From Nymphaea colorata (Eukaryota > Streptophyta > Magnoliopsida > Nymphaeales > Nymphaeaceae): 64,000 nucleotides of DNA. Of the stretch, positions 22,996-45,899 are shown piece by piece. Each line of letters opens with the position of its first letter. Positions within the stretch are counted from its first letter, which is position 1. The notes below the pieces were generated by a model, which was given only the letters and a program-made list of their open reading frames with translations, was not told where the DNA came from and ran no database searches. The translations under genes and the position numbers were made by a program. The stretch covers positions 12,319,868 through 12,383,867 of the forward strand of contig NC_045150.1 of NCBI RefSeq assembly GCF_008831285.2, given 5' to 3'.

Positions 22996-25000
22996 TGATG
23001 GGTAACGCGTCAAGGCGCGTGGGACCCAGCTGACTCGCGAGAGGGGGAGCTGGCTGAGGTGGCGAGGAAGGGATTCACGAGATGAGGACAGCTGGCAAGA
23101 TGGAGGGTGGAGGCGAGAATGGGATTTAAGGTTGACTCGGATGGGAATTGCGAGAGGAAAAGAGCTAGCGGCGGCTGCGGGTGTTTCCTAAAAAATTGGA
23201 GGCTCGAGATCCTAGAGTGATCTCGAGCAGGGACAAGTGGAGGCAGGTGGTGGCACGAGGTAAGGACCGGATCTAGGATGTTGACACGTGGGCAAGATCA
23301 ACGGAGGGGATGCAGGGTCGAGGACTTACCCGGATAGCACGAGCGATCAAGGTGGAATGCTCTCGCACGCCGGCAGTGGGGTCGGGGTTCCTCGTTCACA
23401 TTGACAACCTTACCCTTACCAAGTTTGAAGGAAAACACAGGAAAGGCGGGGCAAAGTGGTCCTTTCTCACTGGATTCAATAGCAGCCACCGAAGCAAGCA
23501 GCGGTGACCGGAATCCAATGATCTTCCGGCCGTTTACCGGAATTCAGCTCTAACCGTTAGAATTCGCCAAGATTGAGTTATTTTGAAGAGCAGGAATTGG
23601 CGATTCTTCTAGGCTAGTTTTCAGTTCTTTTTCAAGGCCAGAAGGACTACTTTTTCTTATTTTTACTCTTCTGGACCGGGACCCTAAGATGAAGAAACTG
23701 AGATTGAACTTTCAGTCGCTCGGGCGTTTCTTCAATCTTAATGTCACAATACTTACTCGAAGTGAAGCGCTTGATGAAGCCGGTGTTTCAAGACGTGTAA
23801 GACTCGGATTCGATCAGGCCTCACCTTAGTTCTCTACCCCACTCTCGGGTATGCCGAGGGAGAGGCCAAGGGCAGGTGATCTCTAACCCAAACCAGGACA
23901 ACACAACTCTTGCGACACCGAGAAGATCAAGACTTTACCTCTTTCGGCGTCTTGTTGAAACCGATGGAAAATCCCACGATTCCAACCTTCCCAATATCAA
24001 AATCAGCCTCTCAATCCCCTCGGGGTCAGGGAATATGCACTGATTTCGAATATACTAAATGCAATAATAGGGGTACTTACGTGAACGAAGGAGGGACCGC
24101 CGCCGGTGATGGAGATCCGCCTAGGTCGTCGCTGCCTTATGCCGGTGTCTCCGGACTTTGGCTCTTCAAGGACAGTTTTCGGAGATGTAGGAGGCGCCGT
24201 GGAGGTAGAGGGCGCGAGGGGGGAGAAGACGCCCAGCTCTCGGGTGAGCAAGGTGGGAGACGAGAGGGAGAAGAGAGAGACCTCGAGAGAGGAGAGAGAA
24301 CGAAACTCGGAAAATGACTTGATTACTCAAAAATTGCTTACAATCTCGTAAATCCAAAAAACATATATACAAGAACGAAATGAGGCGGGTTGACAATTCC
24401 TAACCCGCTTCCTAATCTAATCCAAAACTTAGCGCGCCGAGCACACCCCGCTCGGCCTAGGTCTCTTATTCAAAACTCAATGTATACAAAAGAATGGCTA
24501 AGTGCTGGAATGAAGAACCAAAATCACTGAGTACTTAAAGAAAGATCGGCCTAGCGCCTTAGCTCAAATCAACACGAATCGTCCCTGAGCCTTGCGAGCC
24601 CAGGGCGGGGACCTCGTGTGGGTTGCCGCCCACACTTCGGTTCACGTGCATGGGCTAAGTCTGTTTGACTTAGCCAATTGCCTAGGATTCTAGGTCTTTA
24701 GAAACGGCTCAAGCGTCTAGGATATTAGGACTCACATTTGGGTCTGACTCGACTAACACGGTGAGCCCAACAGTTAGCTCAGAAACGCCTTGAGGCCTAT
24801 CCAGTTTGAGCACCTCTTCCGACCTAGTTGCTCCTCCCACTCCTCCCGCTGCAACAGGAATTGGTGCTGCTTCAACCTCCTTGGTAGAGTCGACGTGCTC
24901 CATGGTCTGAGCTCATAACTCAGACGCCTTGCGCTTCAGCCGGCTGGGTCCGGCCTGCTCTGTCGGCCTTGGGTCTGGACCAAATGGTCGGTCCGTAACA
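22996..25000 (-). mobile_element. Probable solo LTR of a Ty3/gypsy-type retrotransposon, minus orientation
   Basis: A GC-rich 2005-bp block interrupts copy B. On the minus strand it begins TGTTACGGACCGACC and ends GCGTTACCCATCA, the TG...CA boundaries expected of an LTR. A TATATATG box on the minus strand (near 24365) is followed by a plausible transcript start region. No primer-binding site, polypurine tract or gag-pol sequence is present, so only one LTR remains. There is no 5-bp target duplication. Instead the block is flanked by 176-177 bp direct repeats (22820-22995 and 25001-25177) of host sequence that is single in copy A. ORFs inside it are probably not coding. Class assignment rests on termini and length only. 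Confidence 0.6.
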
Positions 25001-26317
25001 GCTTCCTTGCCTACTTAACGTTTTATCTAAAGAAAGAAATTTACTGTTTATTGTCGCTAAGACCCTTTCAATATGGACCCGTCTTACCGCCACGAGCAGT
25101 GTTTACTGTCGGTAAAGAACCCGCACAAGGTGGTGGCAGATGCATTGCCAATATAATTATGAAATGAAGGAGAACTTTGAAATTTGAAGGTGAAGTAAAG
25201 ATGGCAAGTGGTTGTAAAGAACTGTGGCATGTGGTTTCAGTTCAGATTTCAGTCTTTGCTGTTCTATAATTTGGATTATAAGTTGTGAACTTGGGTGCAC
25301 CTACCAACATGTGAAACTTAGTGACATTTGTTAAAAAGGGCAGCCAATTGTGTAAGTTCAAGATGTTGAACCAAATTTCTAAATCGAATCAAATCTAAAT
25401 CTCTCCTGCAGCTCATGCTAACAGTAAAATGATTAATAATTAAACATAAATATAAAAAATAATCAACTTTTTAAGTACTTTAACTAAGTATCAATCAAGG
25501 ATCTACCTAAATAAAATTGTTTACCACTTAAGATTGAACTTAACCAATAATTGCAACATTCTTTGATATATTATATTTTTAAACTCTTTAAATTTTGTTT
25601 CATACATACATGACTGTCAAATCTGAGTCACTACGGGGGAACCTATACTTTTGGACGGTCAAGTCAGACAGTTAAATCATGATAGACGCTTAAATCTTCT
25701 AGTATGAGTTCTCACATTTTTTCATATTTTTCTTTTAATCATTCATCATCATCAAATGGGTTTTCATATTTTTCTTTTAATCATTCATCATCATCAAATG
25801 GGTGGCCCTTATTCAAGATATATATACATATATATAATGTGTGTGTATATATTGAATGTGCCATGAAAACAACAAGGATGACTGCACTAAAAATCCAAAC
25901 ACTGAACCAACGTTCATCCTTCACAATCCAATCAATCGGGAACGACGATCACACAAGTATTTCCCCTCTCAGTTTCTATAGTCACGACAGCCAAAATCTG
26001 AACCAAAGTAAGACATTTGTGTAACCCGAAATACATATAGACTCAGGCGGAACTATAAAAGTGTGCATGACGAGTTATATAACAAGCCAACTCCTGCCCG
26101 AATTTGAGAAGAGTTTGACACATGCCTTAGAACTAAGAATGATATAACTCATCTTTGTAAAATTGATCAACCGCCCAATTAATTGGGCTACTTCTGCTTA
26201 GGAGTCATATCATGCAATGTCGCCCTTGATTCAGCACTCAAAGTGTGTTTGATAAGAAAAATACTGTGTTACTGGTACACATGCTTCTGTAACACAAGGT
26301 TCACAAACTTCCATACT

Positions 26318-26733
26318 CTTGTTTCAGAAAATACAGAAAATATCGGACATAATTACACCATGTTATGTATGCCCAGCACCATATAGAAAGATGGTGTTCT
26401 CAAACGTTCCTCTAGCTAGTTGATTTTATACTTAGAACGACCTATTGTTATATAAAGAACACTAACTCAAATCTCAGAATCACAAGTAGGAGAGACAAAC
26501 ATCCAAGTAGTTCTCAGACATTTCAAGATTTTTTCATGAAACAAATGTTGGATGGTAGTTATCAACTTATTCTCAGCATGTTAATTTCTTATAGAGGTCA
26601 TTATTATCATGTGTTTGAATCTAACGTAATTGGGATGTGTAGTATTGGAATCGCACATGAACTATTTAATCATCGACATTCACAGCTTCACTCAAAATAA
26701 TTGAAAGAGCAATTGGATTGTTGATGGTTCGGT
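26318..26733. mobile_element. 416-bp segment present only in copy B, flanked by ATACT
   Basis: Copy A reads straight through CTTCCATACTAATATGTC (near 4184). Copy B has 416 extra bases with ATACT on both sides (26313-26317 and 26734-26738). This is what a small insertion with a 5-bp target duplication would leave, but no terminal repeats or TG...CA ends are seen. A deletion in copy A by short homology is equally possible. Confidence 0.45.
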
Positions 26734-29007
26734 ATACTAATATGTCAAGTAGAATATTCATTTGTAAAACAAGTTCAAATTGTATTAACGACATGTATAT
26801 TACATAATTTGAATTCAGAATAAAATCTTAATGCTAAGCAATTTGATGTTGATGAGGGACCATCAAATGAGACAGCGCCATCTGCACCTTTCAAAGGTGA
26901 ACGTGAAGTTGACAACTCAAATGTTCATTCTTTATCAGAATAGTAGGTTCGTCCCATGGGACTACTTAATGTATTATATGCGTAGTTTTGTACCATGAAT
27001 GTTGATTTTATAGGCAAAAATTATTTCCATTACCAATGTATGAGTCTAATACATTGGTTCCGTAAGGCATCAAAGATGAAGCCTCATCGAAAGTATTACA
27101 TTGTGTTTGAAGGCAGGTCAGGAGGAATTTAAGTGACTTGAGAGCAATGTTAGCCGCAAGTTTACCGTTATAAAGGTTCAGCATATTGGTTTTTCCCTAC
27201 TTTCAAAGCAGCATATATGCATTTCAATTACTAATTAAACATAACAGGAAGGAAAAGAATAATGAGAAGAAGATCGAAGAGCATTGCCAGAAGAAGCTTC
27301 AAATGGAAAATAGTCCATTTTGTGTTTATGCTTGTGTGGTTGTTTGTCTGTCTTTTTTGGTCATCATATACTTAGTATGTACGCGATGAACAATATATTT
27401 ACTAGACAGTAGTAGGACTGCTTGGACCCTTTTCTTTTTTTTCTTTTTTTTTACTATACTAATCACTTTGATGAACCATAGGAATGACGTTCACTTTGTT
27501 TGGATAGAACTATTTTCATTTTGTTGCCTTATATATATATATATAGGGATGTCAATGGTTTGGTTTCGGACCAGATATCAGACAAATCCGTTTTAAATAA
27601 TTGTGAAATGGAAAAACATCTAAGATCAGATTGGGATTTGGATCGGTTTTGGTTTTAAGAATACTTATTCAATCAGATTCTGATACAGATTCAGATTGAT
27701 AACATAACATTCAAATTTAAAAAAATATCTGGATCCCAATCATCCGAACCCGAATGTGAATAGCTTGAGTTTTGATACTTGAATCTAAAAAATAGTACAT
27801 GATCCGTTGAGAAGTAATATCCTGACGTAAAAGCAGTAACCTTTAGTGACATGATAGGAATTGAACATAAAATATACACAAAGCCGTTTCCCCGACATAA
27901 ACTGCGATATGAATTATTAAGTTTTTTATTATAATTTTATCCTTATACAGAATTTACTTTTTCTTTTTGGTTCATAAGAATTTTGTTCTTTTGGCCCTTA
28001 GTATCTATTGGTGAGCAAAAATATCTGCAAAGAAGATCATAAACATGAAAATTGCCCTTTATGATGAAATGCAAAAAAACCCTCTATAAGGACAAAAAAG
28101 GGAAAAACATTTATTTTCAAATGAGGAAAATATGCATGTTTTCTCTCACAAGCCAAACTCATCCTTGTGGTGTTTTAACCAAAAGCCAAAAATTTTGTTT
28201 TAAGGTTGTATTTCAATTAAAAATATCAAAATTTTATTTTATAAAAGAAGTAATTAGAACACTTAAACGACACGACATTGCCTGCCTAACACTTTTGAAT
28301 CGTCCATGGAATCAGCTCGCTAGTTCAATTATGGTAATTTTAGAACGAGTTTGCCCTCGTCCCATCACTGGCACTTTACACCACACCAGGATGGAGCCAG
28401 AGGGATGGTTAGGGTGATGCCCAGAAACTCAAGTCGAGTCCGGGCCTGGCTCGCTGCTTGAAACCCGAGCTCAATCGGCTTGTTAAGGATAAAATAAATA
28501 TATATATATATATTATTTTAAAAATAATATTAAATAATTTATCAGGCCGAATCGACCCCGTCGAGCAGACCTGGGCCGGGGGCCGGTGTTTTCGGGTCAG
28601 CTACCTATTAGGTATCTTGCCCGATGCCCCTAAGGATGGCAGGTGCCATGTCTCCGTCTCCCTTCCTAGTTCCCCGTAAAAACCTTAAAAATTATAAAAT
28701 TACCTACCTTTAAAAAAATTATAAAATGCATTAGTTTGGCAAATGAATTAGTAAGTTCTCGACTCACTATACATCCCATATAATTATATTGAGAGAAGAG
28801 GCAGAGGCAGGTGTAGGCACTGGGCAGTTGCCATCCATTTTTTTCTTTTATTTTCTTTTTTCTTTATATTGACATTTTTGAACAATTTTTCTCATTTGCA
28901 TGTTAGTGTCTCTAAAATTTTAAAAATTTATACCTCGTACCCTTAACCAGAAATTGTTGCTTGTGTGGAAACTGAAAGCACACATTCGTGAAGCCTTGCT
29001 TCATAAC

Positions 29008-29194
29008 TAATGTCTTCTAACAAAGGAAGAGAGAAAAATTTTTGTAGAAAGCTTGTGTGCTTGAACTAAATACATACATATTTTGCTAAATTAAAACACG
29101 AGTACATGGGCTACATCTTGTGGTTTAACAGTGGGGAGGAGCGGTAGGAGCCTACCCCTTCATGGCAGGGGCACTCACAGCGTGCCTGCTCAAC
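29008..29194. mobile_element. 187-bp segment present only in copy B, flanked by CATAAC
   Basis: Copy A reads GCATCATAACAAACAAG. Copy B has the CATAAC repeated on either side of 187 unshared bases, ending GCGTGCCTGCTCAAC. This fits either a small non-autonomous insertion or a deletion in copy A. No inverted termini are seen. Confidence 0.4.
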
Positions 29195-29740
29195 CATAAC
29201 AAACAAGTGGACGGTGATGACTAAACTGAAATTTCTTAAATTATTGTCACGTTTTAGTCAAAAGGTGATCGTTTTTGACAAAATAAAAAAAAAAATCAAA
29301 AATCAAAAAATCAAAAGATAAGCTTTTGTAAGAATCAATAAAATAAGTCTTTGGAATTGGAATGGATGAAAATTTTACACTTAAATTTCATTTGCCATAT
29401 ATAAAAAGTTTGGAAAATAATATTTTGGCCCTTATCAAAAGTTAGAAACTTTACTTTTGTTCCCCTTATAAAAAGTTTCTGACTTCGCTCATAAGCTTAC
29501 CTACAGTCGGACCTACACGTCATAAACAATGTGTTTCAAGTTTGATTCTTATGGGTGTTACATATTTTTCATTAATGAGGTAAAAGAGTCTGGTAGAACC
29601 TACACGGCATCCACAATATACTTTAAGTTTGATTTTTGCGGGTATTAGATATGGGTTCACATTAAAATATAAGAGACTGAAGGTGATGTCTTGTAGTTTA
29701 AAAGACAATTCCTTTTTTTTCCTTGCTCTCTCTCTTTCTT

Positions 29741-29804
<64 letters not shown>
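29741..29804. repeat. Compound (CT)n(TA)n microsatellite
   Basis: About 34 bases of CT repeats followed directly by about 30 bases of TA repeats, in copy B only. ORFs on the minus strand through it (poly-Arg/Glu, poly-Ile/Tyr) are artefacts. Confidence 0.95.
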
Positions 29805-29805
<1 letters not shown>

Positions 29806-30099
29806 CTGATGCACACATACAATTTCACCCATACACACAAAACTAAAGTGGATTTCTTTGGGAGTCCAGATGCCTCTGGCCACTGGCATGGGCTGCATGA
29901 GATGCATTGCATCATTCTGAGAGGCTAATATGTCTGAAAAATTAAATTTTAGTAATAAATTGTATTACTAAAAGCCTTTAATTATGAAAGCATTAGCAAT
30001 GATGTATGTATGGAGAAGTGATAGTTTATAATACTTTGTAAGTACATCACTTATTGTTCTTATAAGCTAACTTTTCATCTTAAAAAATGTCATAACATA

Positions 30100-30800
30100 G
30101 CTCCAACATTTACCGTAACATCTTCTTCAATTTCCTCCAGAGCTACAGTTTTAAGAGGCCAGAGGGTTACAGTCGTTCCACGACAGGAGAAGGGCAGCGT
30201 CCTCGTGGTCGGACCGGAACAAGAAGCCATCCGGTGGAACCGGTGAACTACGCTTGCTTCTGGATAGCTGTGCGGGACAGATGGCTCGTAGTACTTGCTG
30301 CCCTCCCCCTTCCTCTGCTTTGATATCCGTGTGAACGGAGAATGGGCAGAAGGGAAGGCCGGTTAGTCGCGTTTCCCGGCCCGGATTCCGGCCACATTGG
30401 AATAATGAAGGGAGCGGGAGGGAAGACTCTACTACCGAAACCAGCAATCGCAAGGTTTTCGTTAGCTCTCTTAACCCATCTTACCATATGATTCCGCTTC
30501 TCCATCTCCCTTCCCGCATGTATTCGTCGACTGACGAATCAATCGGATCTTGGCTTGCTGTCCCGCCGACGAACCCTTTATGTTGCCGAAAATGAGAAAG
30601 CCAAAGCATAAAGGCACGCCCATGACGGTTTTGCTTCTGAGACCGATACATGGATGCGGATTCGGTGGGCTGTCGTAACGATGTTTTCTTCTTGCTTCGA
30701 ACCCTTGTCGGCCTCCATCTGTTTTCCCCTTCCTTCGCCTCCGGTGTCCGGTGCGCCAGAGAGCGAGTCGTTTACTTAGGTTCGTTAACGACTGCGGAGG
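30100..30800. other. GC-rich block in copy B, possible gene relic
   Basis: This block is richer in G and C than its surroundings and has overlapping minus-strand ORFs (for example 30151-30453 and 30248-30505) without a recognisable domain. Only its edges, such as GCTTCTGAGACCGATACATG, are shared with copy A (about 7506). It could be a captured or decayed exon region, or simply repeat DNA. I can assign no function. Confidence 0.3.
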
Positions 30801-31236
30801 CGATATACGTCTTGTTCTAAAAAGGAAAAAGCTACATGCCTTAAAAGTTAAAACAGAGAGAAAAATCGGCTGCACCTGTGTGGTGGTGATGTTCCACATA
30901 CCATATGCCCTCATCATACTTTGCAGTCCAAGAAATTCAAAATTTTTTGCCGTGGAAAGCATTAAGTTTGTAATATCATTTACGACGCAAGGGAAAGTTA
31001 AGATACATAAAAGCTTACTCCAATTCAAGAATGGTCAGTCAGGAGCTTTTGGAGACTACGCCCAGTTAGATGTGAACTTCAAATGCCCACAGTCCTACAA
31101 AATCTACTTGTTTACATATTAATTGACCCTATTGATATGCTGATTTTATAACCATCAATCATTTTCTTATTCTTATGTTGCGGCCTGCAGTCTTTTATCA
31201 TAAAAATTTGCCTCCACCACTACACTGTATGTCCTG

Positions 31237-31790
31237 ACCAATTCAATATCACATGTCGACCATATAGCAGTGAAATATATATATATATATATCAGCGATG
31301 GACCTCACATCACGCAGTCCAATTCAATCTGACCCCTTACGTCACACAACCATTTTTCACATCACGCAGTCCAATTCAATCTGACCCCTTACATCACACA
31401 ACCATTTTTCATCATGCAAAATGGTGTGAGGGGACAGATGGGCTGAAAAAATCCAGTTGCAAATTGGATGATGTGAAAGGCCGGTTCGGCCAAAAATTAG
31501 CCTTTACAAAACTAAAGTTTTATTATGTCCAAACACACAAATCAATGTTTTAAAACTTATTAAAAGGAAATGATTTTTACAAAACCAAGTTCCCAAAAAA
31601 ATAAATTTTTGAACGTGTTATCCAAAGGCAGCCTTGACTTCATTCCTAACATGAGAATACCTCTAGCTCTTTTCTGGTTACTTGTTAGTGATTGTCCCTT
31701 CATGTCAGGTCTTTGTCCCGAATCTTAAAAAGGAAAAGCCTGTGTTTTGAACTATAAACGAAACGGGGTCTGCAGGTGAAATTTCCTCTT
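31237..31790. other. Intergenic upstream of ADCS with a short tandem repeat
   Basis: Contains a TA microsatellite (about 31276-31292) and an approximately 52-bp tandem duplication at about 31307-31411 with landmarks CATCACGCAGTCCAATTCAA and CACACAACCATTTTTC. No gene is seen. Confidence 0.6.
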
Positions 31791-33727
31791 GGTCTTAACT
31801 CGCTCCTCCCTCTCTACCGTTAGCCGCCACACATAAAACAGAGATTCTCTCTCCCCCCACCCCCCCAGAATGATGATTAGTCGCCATCTCTGCCCTTTCG
31901 GTTTGCCATGATAAGGTGTGATAAGAGAAACTTTTCAAGGGGAGGCCGAGGGGGAGGGCGGTGCTCCTTTTTTGTCCGCCACCACCTACAGCACTCTGCA
32001 CCAACTTTATTGATTTATTCTCTTTTCTTGTTTCTCGTATCGTTTTCTGAGTGTCACCATTATCGTTGCTATTGGAACTTTTCAAATAACCCAGTACGGC
32101 CCTCTGGGCAGGGGACTGCCTCTTAGTATTGTCGTTGCATTTGCAACTATTCAAATACCCATTACAGCCTTCTGGCAGGGAACTGCTTTCCTGGTAAGTC
32201 TTTCTGTCTGTTCGTCTCTCTCTATCTCTCTCCTTATGAGACGTACATCGGTTCGGACTGGGTCAAGAAGAAAGCTTGTGTTTCCGATGCAAGCTTGCGG
32301 GAAGGTTAGGCCTTCCAACCTTTATTAATAATGGGCTGTACAAAAGAAACTGTACAATAAGCATAAAACCAATCTGCTCACCAGCTACAAAGCCTTTGAT
32401 TAGTGACTTAGTGTCTGGACTCCAGCGTACTCAGCTTGGAAATCTTTTCCCTTCCCTTCCTTGTTAGTGCTATTGACAGCCGAAGAAGCTGTGCCTTGTA
32501 ATTGTCCTAGTGTGTTTAAGTTATAAGTTCTTAGGTGCTTGAATACCTAGCTTACTTGAGAAGATGAGATTGAGGAAATATTCTTTTCTGCTTTCGATTT
32601 TCTATTTTACGTCGGTGGTGATCGTATCTTTTTAAGGAGCAAGGGGAAGAGGGGAACATGGTTTTAAATGATGTGGAGATCAAGGCTACTGAATTGAAAG
32701 GCATGAAATGTAGACTGATCATACTGTGCTGGATTTATGTTTAAAGTCTGCTGCTTATGTTAAGTATTTTCTAGTGCAATACTTGTTGCATGCCATCATA
32801 TACCTTCTTGTCCTTGACTACTTTCAATATACTTCAATTTGCAAATTTCAAATTTTCTCTGATTGCTTGCAACCTTTTCAGATATATATAATGCAGTATA
32901 CAACCTGTTTCTGTAGAAAATGATGCATGTACGCACACCCTTGTATGTATGTACTCAGACCAAGGCTGTGTCTATAACTTATTGTTATTGTAGTCCACGA
33001 TGCTTGGAGAGGTGGGGTACTAAGAAACATAAATTTTATCATTCAACTGTTCCACTAGGATTCTCTTTTTGGATGATAATCCTGAATTTGGAGAAAGACT
33101 CACATATGATTAAATTAACTTGTGAAGTAATTTATGCTTTTGCTGTCACAGAAATTGGAACTGCCATTTTATGAAAAATTGATCTAGAAGGTGTGGAGAT
33201 TAACAGGCAAAGAGTAAAACTAAAAGTTTATGTTTACTAAATTCAATAAGTTGTTCGGCAGATCTGAAATGCTTGATTGCCCTGATGACCTTTTGTTTCG
33301 AATCAAAATCTACCTTGTGTGTGAGAAATTGCTAGGATCCAACTTTTAATTTATTCGTTTATAAGTTACTGATCATGAAGGCCTAACCAAATTGAGCTTA
33401 CTTACAGTGTGAAATATCTAATGTTACTATGTATTTCCACAATGCTTAATCATGAATCCATAATTCTGTAAAACTAATGGTTTACGTTTAAATAAATGCT
33501 CATGATGTAATCGAGCTTCAGGTTGATAGTCTTTTAATATTTGATTGTGCATGGCACAACGAAATGCTGATATAGTGACCACCAGTCATCATCAATTTTC
33601 TTTGTTGACATTGCTTGAATGATATTTCAGGTAGAAAAGTGTGTGGTTGATCTTCAGACATATGCAAGAATAGATATTTAAGGAATCAAAGAAGGTTGTT
33701 ATTGTTCACCTGTCATAACTTTTTCCA
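31791..33727 (+). promoter_or_regulatory. Probable ADCS promoter and 5' leader, with a leader intron
   Basis: Upstream of the ADCS start, the sequence changes from AT-rich to CT- and GC-richer (31.8-32.25 kb), as at many plant transcript starts. A good donor (CTG/GTAAGT, intron from 32194) and a good acceptor (ATATTTCAG/GTAG, ending 33630) would define a leader intron of about 1.4 kb. The last leader piece (33631-33727) then contains a minimal upstream ORF, ATG-CAA-GAA-TAG at 33662-33673. No TATA box is assigned. The leader intron is inferred from splice signals only; transcript data would decide. Confidence 0.4.
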
Positions 33728-45779
<12,052 letters not shown>

Positions 45780-45857
45780 AGAAGCGTATGTTGTATTGGA
45801 ACATTCTTTCTATTTCATTTAAAGATCAATTCATGTTCTGCTATTGTGCAGCTACAT

Positions 45858-45896
45858 AATAAACGATTCTTCTGTATATATAGAATATTCAATAAA
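45858..45896 (+). terminator. Candidate ADCS polyadenylation signals
   Basis: AATAAA at 45858-45863 and again at 45891-45896, 79 and 112 bases past the ADCS stop codon, in a T-rich 3' region suitable for a plant 3' UTR. Confidence 0.55.
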
Positions 45897-45899
45897 CAG

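Larger units (their letters stand above)
21737..31236. repeat. Segmental duplication, copy B
   Basis: Collinear with 1814-7974 in direct orientation. It is longer because of a probable 2-kb solo LTR (22996-25000) with a duplicated 176-bp flank, a 42-bp local duplication near 25716-25800, a 416-bp segment (26318-26733), a 187-bp segment (29008-29194) and a microsatellite plus GC-rich block (about 29700-30620). No intact gene is recognised. Several small ORFs are parallel to those of copy A but change frame between copies, which argues against coding. Confidence 0.85.

Noticed and set aside
24003-24351. Overlapping ORFs on both strands in the GC-rich block
   Set aside because: They lie within the probable solo LTR, have biased composition, and match no retrotransposon protein domain.
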